Part shown: positions 37,101-45,547 of the stretch, piece after piece
Numbering within the stretch: the stretch's first letter is position 1
How the letters are laid out: the number at the start of each line of letters is the position of its first letter
Assembly (NCBI RefSeq): GCF_026410085.1
Contig: NZ_CP112866.1
Location: 3,162,001 to 3,226,000, forward strand
Reading direction: 5' to 3'
Source: Pseudomonas quebecensis
GTDB lineage: Bacteria > Pseudomonadota > Gammaproteobacteria > Pseudomonadales > Pseudomonadaceae
DNA length: 64,000 nucleotides
The notes under the pieces: model-generated
Databases searched by the model: none
What the model was told of the DNA's origin: nothing
The model's input: only the letters and a program-made list of their open reading frames with translations
Made by a program: the position numbers and the translations under genes

Positions 37101-38869
37101 ACACCTACGACCTCAACGGCAACCTGCAGGAAAAGACCGAACACGGCGACGACGGCAGTCAGCGCATTACCCGTTATGCGCGCGACCACGCCGGTCGCCT
37201 CGTACGAAAAACCCTGCCCGATGGCAGCGTCGTTGAATATGCCTACGACCGCCAGGGCAATCTCCTCAGCGTCAACGACGGTCACTGGGCGTTGGCCTAC
37301 GAGTACGACCGCCAAAACCGCCTCACCGCCGAACACCAGGGCTGGGGCACCCTGCGCTACGGCTACGACGCTTGCGGCCAGCTCAAACATTTGCGCCTGC
37401 CGGACAACAACCGCGTGGCGTTCAACCACGACAAGGGCGGGCATCTCGCCACCGTCGAACTCAACGGCAAACCGCTGACCTCACACCTGTTCAGCAAAGG
37501 CCGCGAATATCAGCGCCAACAAGGCCAACTGCTCAGCCATTACCACTACGACGACCAGCAGCGCCTGCACGCCCACGCCGTCACCCACCAGACCCATCCG
37601 CTCTACCAGCGCCAATACGACTACGACCAAGCCGGCAACCTCACCCGCCTGCTCGACACCCGCAAAGGCGAACACCACTACCGCTACGACCCGCTCCAGC
37701 GCCTGACCCGCGCCGACCATTCCCACGACGTACAGGAACGTTTCGCCCACAACCCGGCCGGCAACCTGCTGATGCAAAACCGCCCCGGCCCCGACATCGT
37801 CGCCGGCAACCGCCTGATGATCCAGGGCGACCACCACTACACCTACGACGCCTTCGGCAACCTGATCCAGGAACGGCGTGGCAAGGGCCATCAACTCGTC
37901 ACGGAATACCGCTACGACTGCCAGCATCGGCTGATCGGCATCACCCAACCCAACGGCCAAACCGCCAGCTACCGCTACGACCCGTTTGGGCGGCGCATCA
38001 GCAAAACCGTCGATGGCACCACCACCGAATTTTTCTGGCAAGGCGACACACTGATTGCCGAACACCAGGCCGACCGCCACCGCAGTTACCTCTACGAACC
38101 CGACAGCTTTCGGCCGTTGGCACTTTTAGAAGGCTTCGGCCCCAAAGAGACAAAACCCTACCACTACCAACTCGACCACCTCGGTACACCCCAGGAACTC
38201 ACCACCCCCGAGGGCGATATCGTCTGGTCCGCCCACTACCGCGCCTACGGCGAAATCGCCCGCCTCGACGTAGGCAAACTCGACAACCCACTGCGCTTCC
38301 AGGGCCAATACTTCGACAAAGAAAGCGGTCTGCATTACAACCGCCATCGCTACTACAATCCGGATATTGGTCGCTACCTGACGCCGGACCCGGTGAAGTT
38401 AGCGGGTGGGATCAATGCGTATCGGTATGTGCCTAACCCTACCGGGTGGGTAGACCCCTTGGGGTTGAGTAGGTGTCCGGGCGCTGATGGATGCAAACCG
38501 AAAAGCCGCGCAGCAGATCCGGCGGAAAACGTCAGGATCAGTGAGAAAGATGCAGAGCCTCCCAAAGGTTCAGATACCAATCTGTCGAGAAACGGAGCTT
38601 TTAGAAGGGCAAAAGAGATAGGAGGCATACCTCGAAATACACAGCCGATAGATACATATCGGGAGCTCATCCGTGATCAGGATCGTCATATCATGGGGCG
38701 TGTGTATGTCTTCAGCTTGAAGAAAAACCACCTCACTAGAATCCATGAGCACTCTCTAGGACATACCGAAGGTAATCACGGACCACATTTCAATACCAAA
38801 AATACCGTGCACGATATAAAAGTACCGTTAAAAATCGGCGAAAATTCACACACTTACTTCAAGAGATAA
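34178..38869 (+). CDS. Rhs-family polymorphic toxin with C-terminal HNH/Endo VII-like nuclease domain
   Basis: A 1563-residue Rhs protein. The N-terminal ~400 residues are specific: an alpha-rich part, then hydrophobic helices near 260-330 (LLFIYLAAMVSWM, LLLIWTTAGMGVVVRLG), with no PAAR motif. A DUF6531-like start (GCPVSMVTGEELL, about 430) leads into many YD repeats such as YRYDDLGREV, up to the conserved core end GRYLTPDP...GWVDPLGL (D1426). The last ~130 residues are the toxin. FRRAKEIGGIPRNTQP followed by HEHSLGHTEGNHGPHFN matches the HNH/Endo VII-type nuclease toxins of polymorphic systems, so DNA cutting is predicted. The immunity gene starts 2 bases after the stop. Delivery route is unknown; no VgrG or T6SS gene is in the window. 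Confidence 0.9.
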   Translation: MIGATSEAIGFLVLAALDAKTRDVESVLRDFRGCLNSYDAWAESVLSFSALNIEQVFKAGDEAERVAPINRSLFPSSTVAACRADGTLTLVHRFQSSRFVPIGNTPVILQRVDADGTLLGEPIHKTIGASGILEVKECERNQRYRIHFYPNVSAAHFKALYASYQAVITPLEAWLRSEWSATFEPLWQGYSEANFLKRYLSLHAAYARGFGEALYSLWDSLKQLFQWLSDPVAHAEQWLRYLSQAEFDQLLALGADAIATGLLMLSDEPLLFIYLAAMVSWMRLLPPPYMNELLGEITGEVLINLLLIWTTAGMGVVVRLGAQVLGGIKSRRAREWLEHLAEQFGKVRVEGHAEVARPVLLGSQATAINTPPVGPLKVGDQWVSNPVIAARDKTQRTVLVRQEPVDDTPLVATNPKGDAAASAGKTVTNGCPVSMVTGEELLTLTDGTLDGILPFEWTRLYRTSAVEVDVGLGVGWSHSLAQRLVVDGDSVVWTDHENRSITLPLPTVARPAITNSLAEAAIYLGSSPDELVLAQASRFYHFRDGALVSISDAYDNRLRIARDFSGRIERVDNGVGRSLFLRYGAGRIVAVDYQVQRAKEHEPYEWITEQNVVSYAYDDLGRLVSATNAVGESEVYRYDDQHVIVERGLAGGASFFWAWERAGKAARCIRHWASFSQMDTRYVWGDDGQVTVHNADGSQEVYVHDDRARLVQRIDPDGAQHFKSYDEKGRLTVEQDPLGAVTAYQYDEAGRLVALFPGDDEPTTYEHDNGFVRVVRRGEAVWKYERNDQGDVVRKINPDGHVTDYSYNKYGQLTGVWYPDHSCHRLVWNERAQLIEEQLPNGGIKRYRYDDLGREVAREDEFGALTQYQWDGVGRLVRIVLPGGATREYSYNPYGKITAERDELGHVTRYDYADGLHLISRRLNADGTQVNYRYDNVRLLLTEIENEVGETYQLDYHPNGLIRQETGFDGQRTAYTYDLNGNLQEKTEHGDDGSQRITRYARDHAGRLVRKTLPDGSVVEYAYDRQGNLLSVNDGHWALAYEYDRQNRLTAEHQGWGTLRYGYDACGQLKHLRLPDNNRVAFNHDKGGHLATVELNGKPLTSHLFSKGREYQRQQGQLLSHYHYDDQQRLHAHAVTHQTHPLYQRQYDYDQAGNLTRLLDTRKGEHHYRYDPLQRLTRADHSHDVQERFAHNPAGNLLMQNRPGPDIVAGNRLMIQGDHHYTYDAFGNLIQERRGKGHQLVTEYRYDCQHRLIGITQPNGQTASYRYDPFGRRISKTVDGTTTEFFWQGDTLIAEHQADRHRSYLYEPDSFRPLALLEGFGPKETKPYHYQLDHLGTPQELTTPEGDIVWSAHYRAYGEIARLDVGKLDNPLRFQGQYFDKESGLHYNRHRYYNPDIGRYLTPDPVKLAGGINAYRYVPNPTGWVDPLGLSRCPGADGCKPKSRAADPAENVRISEKDAEPPKGSDTNLSRNGAFRRAKEIGGIPRNTQPIDTYRELIRDQDRHIMGRVYVFSLKKNHLTRIHEHSLGHTEGNHGPHFNTKNTVHDIKVPLKIGENSHTYFKR

Positions 38870-38871
38870 AA

Positions 38872-39513
38872 ATGACGACCGCATATATAAATGAGCACGG
38901 AGTAAGACCATGGGAAAGTGCACACCCAACAAATGACGCCAAATTCACCACTACGACACTATTAAGCCATAACTTCGACAGCGTCTGGAGATCATGGTGT
39001 TCGGTGATAGAGCAGCTGTCAGAAAACTGGTCAATTAAAAGAGAATGGCATTCAGCGCTTACGGCTGAATTTAATTCAAAAACAGAAGAGTATCTATTTA
39101 AAAAAGATGCTATCAAAAAACTTAAAAATCGAGATATTTTTAAAAAAAATGAAAATAGTAATATTTACTCAACCATCAAAAACCTCCCTAGCGACCCCGA
39201 AAAAATAGACAACCAAATATTTGAAGGCTCGCACAACGTCATTTTAATCATCCAAAAGACAGAAATTGCTATTGAAGACCTCTGGTCAAAAATGACAATA
39301 TTTGAAAAGCATATTAATGCCGAAAAAATCAGCACATTCTTGGAATCTCAATCCGACGTACTGTTATGCAGGTTTTACGAAGCTGAAACACATGCCGCAG
39401 CTCAACTTATTTACCATACAAACATCGAAAATCAAAAAATTATAGAGGCCTCTAAAATGCGATTTAGAAAAATAGGCATTGAAGATGTCCACTTTTACAT
39501 AAACAACGAATAA
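38872..39513 (+). CDS. Putative immunity protein for the Rhs nuclease toxin
   Basis: A 213-residue protein starting 2 bases after the Rhs stop, with AAGAGA as ribosome site. It is rich in Lys, Glu, Ile and Asn, soluble and probably helical, with no family I recognise. The gene is clearly AT-rich, unlike the Rhs core, as is usual for swapped toxin-immunity ends. Its role as antidote is inferred from position. Confidence 0.75.
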   Translation: MTTAYINEHGVRPWESAHPTNDAKFTTTTLLSHNFDSVWRSWCSVIEQLSENWSIKREWHSALTAEFNSKTEEYLFKKDAIKKLKNRDIFKKNENSNIYSTIKNLPSDPEKIDNQIFEGSHNVILIIQKTEIAIEDLWSKMTIFEKHINAEKISTFLESQSDVLLCRFYEAETHAAAQLIYHTNIENQKIIEASKMRFRKIGIEDVHFYINNE

Positions 39514-39633
39514 GACCATCACTTCGCTTTATACGCATGCCAATACGAATGTAACTGACATGCAAAAAAGCGCACCCGCTCAAGTTGACCTTATAAACCA
39601 ACACCGCCCTTGCTGATAAGCCGCATTCACCGG

Positions 39634-39665
39634 TAGCGAGCTGCTCGCTACGCAGGGCAAGCCTG
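39634..39665. repeat. REP-like hairpin at the left edge of the displaced Rhs module
   Basis: TAGCGAG-CTG-CTCGCTA (39634-39650) followed by CGCAGGGCAAGCCTG (39651-39665). The same 15 bases recur at 40728-40742, right of the module. The duplicated Rhs core begins at 39673. Confidence 0.6.
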
Positions 39666-39672
39666 TTCCACA

Positions 39673-39900
39673 GCGCCTACGGCGAAATCGCCCGCCTCGA
39701 CGTAGGAAAACTCGACACCCCACTGCGTTTCCAGGGCCAATACTTCGACGAAGAAAGCGGCCTGCACTACAACCGCCATCGCTACTACAATCCCGATATT
39801 GGTCGTTACCTCACACCGGACCCGGTGAAGTTGGCGGGTGGGATTAATGGGTATCGGTATGTGCCTAACCCTACCGGGTGGGTGGATCCGCTTGGGCTGA
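39673..39900 (+). repeat. 228-bp duplicate of the Rhs core end
   Basis: This stretch aligns without gaps to 38241-38468 of the full-length Rhs gene, with about 19 differences by my count, mostly at third codon positions. It encodes AYGEIARLDVGKLD to DPLGL. It gives homologous DNA for recombination between the two toxin ends. Confidence 0.9.
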
Positions 39901-40325
39901 GCTGTAAAAAAACGAACTGCCCTGAGGGGCCGTATAGCGTAATAGTGCCAGGAGGAGGTTTAGCCGCACATGAGGCCGCAGGAGGACATCTGATGGAAAA
40001 GCATATTGGTAGAACTCACGAACAGTTGCTTGACCGTTTGAGGCAGGAACCAAACATCCCTGCGGCCTCTACTTTTCACGATAGGGCCACAGCGGAACTC
40101 GCCATATCAAATGTTATTAACGAGAATAAAAATAAAATTAAAAACTTTCTCAAAGAAAGCAACAACCAACTGCTCATCATTCAGAACTCCAAAGAACCGA
40201 TAGGTACCAGTTTTAAAAAGAACACTACAACACCTGTTCCAGGAAAAGAGATTTACTTAATTATTCGAAGAGACGAAACCATGCCCAATGGCTACCGTAT
40301 TCACACAGGCTATCCGAATCCATGA
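39825..40325 (+). CDS. Displaced Rhs C-terminal fragment with RNase A-like toxin domain
   Basis: The reading frame is open from 39597 through the duplicated Rhs core, but it has no ATG, GTG or TTG until GTG 39825, which lies inside the core and lacks a ribosome site. It is therefore probably silent as it stands. After the junction DPLGL comes a new ~125-residue domain. HEAAGGHLMEKHIGRT, then STFHDRATAELAISNVI and the C-terminal YRIHTGYP, match the bacterial CdiA-CT RNase A-like toxins, with catalytic histidines expected in the first motif. The stop overlaps the start of the next gene (ATGA). Compared with the full Rhs protein, only the last part of the core is kept. Confidence 0.75.
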   Translation: MKLAGGINGYRYVPNPTGWVDPLGLSCKKTNCPEGPYSVIVPGGGLAAHEAAGGHLMEKHIGRTHEQLLDRLRQEPNIPAASTFHDRATAELAISNVINENKNKIKNFLKESNNQLLIIQNSKEPIGTSFKKNTTTPVPGKEIYLIIRRDETMPNGYRIHTGYPNP

Positions 40326-40624
40326 ACCAAGACTATCCTGAGCTACAGCAATTTCTCGCTGGATACTTCAATCAAGATTGGGTTGATGATCACAAAAGCG
40401 CGGATGAAGTAATTAATTACTTTATCTCTGATTCTTCTGAAGAGACAAAAACGATAGTGCAACGAGAACTGGAAAGGCTGATTTCCACCGAGAAAACCGA
40501 GCAAGAACTTGAAGATTTTTTATTCTCAGAGATGGGTTGCTACTACTATTACCTCAACGAATGGAGCGATGGCAAAACATGGTTAAAACATGTTGCGTTA
40601 GTATTGAGTAATGACGAAACTTAA
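40322..40624 (+). CDS. CdiI-like immunity protein
   Basis: A 100-residue acidic protein. YPELQQFLAGYFNQDWVDDH and the end WLKHVALVL match a family of contact-dependent-inhibition immunity proteins. It overlaps the toxin stop by the ATGA arrangement. It should protect against the RNase A-like domain and may be expressed even if the toxin fragment is not. AT-rich like the other immunity gene. Confidence 0.85.
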   Translation: MNQDYPELQQFLAGYFNQDWVDDHKSADEVINYFISDSSEETKTIVQRELERLISTEKTEQELEDFLFSEMGCYYYYLNEWSDGKTWLKHVALVLSNDET

Positions 40625-40708
40625 AAATAGCGCACCCAATATAAATATTATTTAACGTTGCCAATATTATTTACCGTTAAATAAATCAGTCTTCTATTTC
40701 CAAGTCAT

Positions 40709-40742
40709 GGGCTGCTACGCAGCCCAGCGCAGGGCAAGCCTG
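40709..40742. repeat. REP-like hairpin between the Rhs module and hemB
   Basis: GGGCTGC-TAC-GCAGCCC (40709-40725), then CGCAGGGCAAGCCTG (40728-40742), the same 15 bases found at 39651-39665. It could also act as terminator for the converging hemB and immunity transcripts. Confidence 0.6.
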
Positions 40743-40768
40743 CTCACCACAAAGGTTTCGCGTTGCCT

Positions 40769-41743
40769 TCAGATCCCCGCCAACGCCAAATCCATCGCAA
40801 AGTACGTAAAAATCAAATCCGCCCCCGCACGTTTGATCGACCCTAACGTTTCGCGCACGACCCGATCCTCATCAATCGCCCCCGCCTGAGCCCCAAACTT
40901 GATCATCGCGTATTCACCGCTCACCTGATACGCCGCCACCGGCAGGCGCGAGGCTTCACGGATGTCGCGGATGATGTCGAGGTAGGCACCCGCCGGTTTG
41001 ACCATCAGCGCGTCGGCGCCTTCCTGTTCGTCGAGCAGCGATTCGCGCACCGCTTCGCGGCGGTTCATGGGGTTCATCTGGTAGCTTTTGCGGTCGCCCT
41101 TGAGTGCGCTGCCACCGGCTTCGCGGAATGGGCCGTAGAGGGCCGAGGCGAATTTGGTGGAGTACGCCATGATCGGGATGTGGGTGAAGCCGGCGTCGTC
41201 GAGGGCGCGGCGGATGGCCTGGACCTGACCGTCCATGGCGGCCGAGGGTGCAATCACGTCGGCACCGGCACGGGCGGCGGCCACGGCTTGTTTGCCCAGG
41301 TTGACCAGGGTCGCGTCGTTGTCGACGTGGGCACCGTGCATCACGCCGCAGTGGCCGTGGTCGGTGTATTCGCAGAAGCAGGTGTCGGACATCACCACCA
41401 TTTCCGGCACAGCGTCCTTGATGATCGAGGACATGCGCGAGACCAGGCCACGCTCTTTCCAGGTGTCGCTGCCGCTGGCGTCCAGGTGGTGGGACACGCC
41501 GAAGGTCATCACCGACTTGATCCCGGCACGGGCAAATCGCTCGATCTCGCCGGCCAGTTTCTTCTCAGGGATGCGCTGCACACCCGGCATGCTGGTGATC
41601 GGCACGAAGTCGTCGATTTCTTCCTCGACGAAAATCGGCAGCACCAGATCGTTGAGGGTGAATTCGGTTTCCTGGAACAGACCACGCAGCTCCGGGGAGC
41701 GGCGCAGGCGGCGTGGGCGGGCTTGGGGGAACTGGCTGGTCAT
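40769..41743 (-). CDS. hemB: Porphobilinogen synthase (delta-aminolevulinic acid dehydratase), cysteine/zinc type
   Basis: A 324-residue enzyme joining two aminolevulinate molecules to porphobilinogen for haem. The metal site reads [15 protein letters not shown] (C122, C124, C132), the zinc-type triad. The Schiff-base lysines are in MAYSTKFAS and [11 protein letters not shown]. The sequence is close to the E. coli enzyme, whereas the P. aeruginosa enzyme I remember has aspartates at this site. It may thus be a second HemB in this genome. ATG 41743 is chosen for CAGGAA upstream; the 35 extra residues of the open frame are unlike the family. Confidence 0.95.
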   Translation of the reverse strand: MTSQFPQARPRRLRRSPELRGLFQETEFTLNDLVLPIFVEEEIDDFVPITSMPGVQRIPEKKLAGEIERFARAGIKSVMTFGVSHHLDASGSDTWKERGLVSRMSSIIKDAVPEMVVMSDTCFCEYTDHGHCGVMHGAHVDNDATLVNLGKQAVAAARAGADVIAPSAAMDGQVQAIRRALDDAGFTHIPIMAYSTKFASALYGPFREAGGSALKGDRKSYQMNPMNRREAVRESLLDEQEGADALMVKPAGAYLDIIRDIREASRLPVAAYQVSGEYAMIKFGAQAGAIDEDRVVRETLGSIKRAGADLIFTYFAMDLALAGI

Positions 41744-41860
41744 GGCTTTCCTGAAAAAATGGCAGAAATCTTTGGGGCGAAAGCTTATGCCCCTTGGCCC
41801 CGGCAGCACAAACGCCAAGGGGCGAACAGTGTATTGCGAGGCACGCAATAATGTATTGAT

Positions 41861-42703
41861 CTAGAGCTGTAGACGCCCTTCGATGCACACGGCGACGGCG
41901 CCGCCGACCCAGATTTCATCGCCTTGACGCTCAACCCGGATGCGCCCCGCGCGCCCCATGGCAGTGCCTTGACTGACGATGTAGCACGGCGGCGCAAGCC
42001 CTTCGCCGAGCAGCCATTGTGCAACGCCGGCATTCAGGCTGCCGGTGGCCGGATCTTCCTGGGCGCCATCGCCTGCGACAAAGGCACGCACCTCGAACTG
42101 CGCGTCCACATCGTCGCGCGCCGGGTCGCAGGGGGCGATCACGCCGACGGCCAACCCCAATAGCTGTGAATAGTCCGGCTGCAACGCCAGGACCTGGTCA
42201 CGATCAGCCAGCATGACCGCAAGCCACCCTGCGCCATTGTCGACCCACTGGCTGCGCACGATGCTGTCCGGCGGCAGCCCCAACCCCAGGCGTACCCGCT
42301 CAAGCAGCGTCGCGTCCACGGTGCCTGACCGTAACAATGGCGGCGCAATAAATGCCAGCTCGGCGCCTTGGCGACGGATACGCACCAGGCCGATTTCACA
42401 CTCCTGGATAATCTCCTCGCCCCTGGGCCTGCCTCCGGCCTGGAGCCACGCCTGGCAACTGCCCAGGGTCGGATGACCGGCGAAGGGCAACTCCTGCAAC
42501 GTCGTAAAAATCCTCACCCGGTAGTCAGCACGAGGATCGCGCGGAGTCAGCAAAAACGTGGTTTCACTGAGGTTCGTCCACTTGGCGAAGTCGGCCATCT
42601 GTGGGTCGCTGAGGCTGTCGGCACCGAGGACGACGGCCAGCGGGTTGCCCTTGAGCGATACGCTGCTGAATACATCCAGTTGTTTGAAATCGAAAGTCGG
42701 CAT
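41861..42703 (-). CDS. PhzF family isomerase/epimerase-like protein
   Basis: A 280-residue protein with the PhzF fold of two similar halves. The catalytic glutamate is in NLSETTFLLTP (about residue 47), with ELPFAGHPTLG and EDPATGSLNAG as the two conserved loops. Phenazine genes are absent, so this is one of the general members with unknown substrate. It is 3 bases downstream of the GST gene, in one operon. Confidence 0.9.
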   Translation of the reverse strand: MPTFDFKQLDVFSSVSLKGNPLAVVLGADSLSDPQMADFAKWTNLSETTFLLTPRDPRADYRVRIFTTLQELPFAGHPTLGSCQAWLQAGGRPRGEEIIQECEIGLVRIRRQGAELAFIAPPLLRSGTVDATLLERVRLGLGLPPDSIVRSQWVDNGAGWLAVMLADRDQVLALQPDYSQLLGLAVGVIAPCDPARDDVDAQFEVRAFVAGDGAQEDPATGSLNAGVAQWLLGEGLAPPCYIVSQGTAMGRAGRIRVERQGDEIWVGGAVAVCIEGRLQL

Positions 42704-42706
42704 GGA

Positions 42707-43405
42707 TCAGCTCGGAATATTCAGGCCACGGATCACGGCCGGGCGGGCGACAAAACCGTCGAGCGCACGCAGGACGTTGGGGAAGTCCGCAATTGCGACC
42801 AGATCGCCGGATTCATAAAAGCCGATCAGGTTACGAATCCAGGGGAAGGTGGCGATATCGGCGATGCTGTAGTCGTCGCCCATGATCCAGGTGCGGCCCA
42901 GCAGGCGTTTCTCCAGCACCTGCAGCAGGCGCCGCGACTCGGCGGCGTAGCGGTCCCGAGGGCGTTTGTCTTCGTAGTCCTTACCGGCGAATTTGTTGAA
43001 GAACCCCAATTGACCGAACATCGGCCCGATGCCGCCCATCTGGAACATCAGCCATTGAATCGTTTCATAACGGGTGGCCGGGTCTTCGGCGAGCAACTGG
43101 CTGGTTTTTTCCGCCAGGTAAATCAGGATCGCCCCCGACTCGAACAACGCCAGCGGCTGACCGCCGGGGCCGTTGGGGTCGATGATCGCGGGGATCTTGT
43201 TGTTGGGGTTCAGGGACAGGAATTCGGGAGACAGTTGGTCCTGAGTCTCGAAACTGACCTTGTGCGCTTCATACGGCAGGCCCAGCTCTTCGAGCATGAT
43301 CGAGACTTTGACGCCATTGGGCGTAGGCAACGAATACAGTTGCAGACGTTCAGGGTGCCGGGCAGGCCATTTGCTGTTGATCGGGAAAGCGGCAAGTGCA
43401 TTCAT
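42707..43405 (-). CDS. Glutathione S-transferase (Nu/YfcG-like)
   Basis: A 232-residue GST. The thioredoxin-like domain has LYSLPTPNGVKVSIMLEELG and NPNNKIPAIID with ESGAILIYLAEK; the helical domain contains GDDYSIADIATFPW. This Nu-class type, YfcG in E. coli, shows disulfide-bond reductase activity. The N-terminal ~17 residues are an extension. It leads a two-gene unit with the PhzF-like gene. The ribosome site is weak. Confidence 0.9.
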   Translation of the reverse strand: MNALAAFPINSKWPARHPERLQLYSLPTPNGVKVSIMLEELGLPYEAHKVSFETQDQLSPEFLSLNPNNKIPAIIDPNGPGGQPLALFESGAILIYLAEKTSQLLAEDPATRYETIQWLMFQMGGIGPMFGQLGFFNKFAGKDYEDKRPRDRYAAESRRLLQVLEKRLLGRTWIMGDDYSIADIATFPWIRNLIGFYESGDLVAIADFPNVLRALDGFVARPAVIRGLNIPS

Positions 43406-43660
43406 CGGGACGGCCCCAGGGACGGAAAGCCCCCATGATAGTCATCCCCGCGCAGTCGTGCATGGGTCATCAATGCGCAACATCGTCTGGCTATTATCCC
43501 GCCGAGGAGAACCAATGCGCCCCGCTGCACTCTTAAAAGCGCTCACACGGTGAATGGAGGCACCTGGCTATATCGACAGGGAACACCGCAGGACGCAAAC
43601 GGCGTCACTGGGGCCAGGCTTGTCCGCCTTAACGCGACGCATGAAGACTCGAACCTACTG

Positions 43661-44362
43661 ATGACGATCAAGCCTTTACGCCTTGTGCAACGACTCAAAC
43701 GCTATTCCTACATGATGTTGCCGCTGCTGCTGGTCAGCGGCGCAACGTTAGCCATCCTCGATGCGCCGCAAAGTCGCGCCCAGCCGGTGGACGGCGTACA
43801 GACCCTGGTGTTCCTGCGCCATGGCGAAAAACCTGCCGGCGGCCTGGGCCAACTCAACTGCCAGGGTTTGAACCGCGCGATGAACCTGGCTACCGTGTTG
43901 CCGGAAAAATTCGGCCCGGCCAATTTTGTGTTCGCTCCCAACCCAACGCGCAATGTCGAGGAAGGCGAGCGGGACAATTCCTACAGCTACATTCGTCCCC
44001 TGATGACCATCAGCCCCAGCGCCATCAAGCTCGGCCTGCCGGTCAACATCAACTTCTCGGCCAATGACACCAGCGACCTGGCCGATGAGTTGGTCGAAGA
44101 CAAATACCACAACGCCACCATCTACACCGCCTGGTCCCATGGCTATCTGCCGGAGTTGATCAACAAGGTGGCGAGTGAGGCGTCGGGCGAGAAACACACC
44201 ATCACCGACGATTGGTCCGGCAGCGACTACGACACTCTCTACGTGCTGACGCTGACCTGGCACAACGGCAAGGCTTCGCTGTTGAGCCGCAACTACCAGC
44301 AGGGCCTGAACGACGGCGATCAGACTTGCCCGGAACCGACACAGGTGAGCGCCGACAGCTGA
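43661..44362 (+). CDS. Histidine phosphatase-fold exported protein
   Basis: A ~233-residue protein with an N-terminal membrane/signal segment (YSYMMLPLLLVSGATLAIL). After it comes LVFLRHGEKP, the RHG phosphohistidine motif of the histidine phosphatase superfamily; TAWSHGYLPELI provides the second His. The substrate is unknown. The start at 43661 is uncertain: no clear ribosome site, and the frame opens upstream at 43550. Confidence 0.75.
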   Translation: MTIKPLRLVQRLKRYSYMMLPLLLVSGATLAILDAPQSRAQPVDGVQTLVFLRHGEKPAGGLGQLNCQGLNRAMNLATVLPEKFGPANFVFAPNPTRNVEEGERDNSYSYIRPLMTISPSAIKLGLPVNINFSANDTSDLADELVEDKYHNATIYTAWSHGYLPELINKVASEASGEKHTITDDWSGSDYDTLYVLTLTWHNGKASLLSRNYQQGLNDGDQTCPEPTQVSADS

Positions 44363-44406
44363 CAGCGTATGATGCGCGGCTATCGTCTCATCTGCGGATC
44401 ATCCCC

Positions 44407-45462
44407 ATGTCCAACCTTCTCTCCACCCAGCCCGTCCGGGGCTGGTCGTTCTGGTGGAAACCGGCGCTGTTCCTGCTGGTGGCCTGTGTCGGCCTCTACT
44501 ACGTAAAGTGGTCGCCCTACTATGTGAAGGCGTTTGTGGCCGCCGACAACCACAGCATCGGCGCCTCGATTCTCAATGATCAGCAAAGCTCGCCCCTGGC
44601 GGCGGCGCTGGCCTACGCCCAGGTGTATTTCCTGGCGATCTGGAAAGCCGCCGTGCTGGCGGTGATTCTCGGCTCGCTGCTGCAGGTGCTGATCCCGCGT
44701 GACTGGTTGCTGCGCCTGTTCGGTCGGGCCGGGTTGGGCTCAACCGTACGCGGCGGTCTGTTTGCCTTGCCGGGGATGATGTGCAGCTGCTGCGCGGCGC
44801 CGGTGGCGGCGAGCATGCGCCGGCAACAAGTGTCGGTGGGCGCGGCGCTGGCGTTCTGGATTGCCAACCCGGTGCTGAACCCGGCGACCCTGGTGTTCAT
44901 GGGCTTTGTGCTGGGCTGGGGGTTTACCGCGCTGCGCCTGGTGGCGGGTATTGTGCTGGTGGTGGGCGTGTCGCTGGTAGCCCAGCGCATCGCCCGCCCC
45001 GATCAGGTGCCGGACGCCGCGCTGGAAGCGGTGGCCGATGTGAGCCAGGTCGAAGCCCAACCCTTTTTCAGCCGCTGGATGCGGACGTTGTGGCAGTTGT
45101 TCTGGAGCACCATTCCGGTGTACATCCTGGCTGTGCTGATCCTCGGTGCCGCGCGGGTATGGCTGTTCCCTCATGTGGACGGGGCCATGGCCAACAGCCT
45201 GGTGTGGCTGGTGCCGCTGGCGATCGTCGGCACATTGTTCGTGATTCCTACGGCGGCCGAGATCCCTATCGTACAAACCATGATGACCCTGGGCATGGGC
45301 ACCGGCCTGGCCGTGGCCTTGTTGATGACGTTGCCGAGCGTGAGCCTGCCGTCGCTGCTGATGCTACGCAAGGATTTCGACGCGCGGGTGCTGGTGACGG
45401 TAGCCGGGCTGACCATGCTGATGGGCGTGGTGTGCGGGTTGATTGCGGTGGTGGTGCTTTAA
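44407..45462 (+). CDS. Permease of the ArsP/UPF0718 family
   Basis: A 351-residue membrane protein with about eight to nine helices. LFALPGMMCSCCAAPVAASM carries the cysteine pair typical of these permeases, and FWIANPVLNPATLVFMGF and IPTAAEIPIVQTMM are conserved. Relatives export organoarsenicals (ArsP) or are uncharacterised. It is 44 bases after the phosphatase-fold gene and converges with the selenium operon, but no link to arsenic or selenium is shown. Confidence 0.88.
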   Translation: MSNLLSTQPVRGWSFWWKPALFLLVACVGLYYVKWSPYYVKAFVAADNHSIGASILNDQQSSPLAAALAYAQVYFLAIWKAAVLAVILGSLLQVLIPRDWLLRLFGRAGLGSTVRGGLFALPGMMCSCCAAPVAASMRRQQVSVGAALAFWIANPVLNPATLVFMGFVLGWGFTALRLVAGIVLVVGVSLVAQRIARPDQVPDAALEAVADVSQVEAQPFFSRWMRTLWQLFWSTIPVYILAVLILGAARVWLFPHVDGAMANSLVWLVPLAIVGTLFVIPTAAEIPIVQTMMTLGMGTGLAVALLMTLPSVSLPSLLMLRKDFDARVLVTVAGLTMLMGVVCGLIAVVVL

Positions 45463-45479
45463 ACACGCGGTGGGGGGCT

Positions 45480-45547
45480 GAGGGCGCTATCGGGGGCAAG
45501 CCCCCTGCCACAGGCAACGCAGCGCGATAGGCCCCGGTATCGCCCTC
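45480..45547. repeat. REP-like inverted repeat
   Basis: GAGGGCG at 45480 pairs with CGCCCTC at 45541-45547, enclosing GGGGGCAAGCCCCC (45492-45505). It lies between the converging permease and selU genes, overlapping the last bases of selU by two. Confidence 0.65.

Noticed and set aside
36000..38460. Repeated YD-type words taken as a possible DNA repeat or CRISPR-like array
   Set aside because: They are degenerate codon-level repeats of the Rhs core, not identical spaced units.
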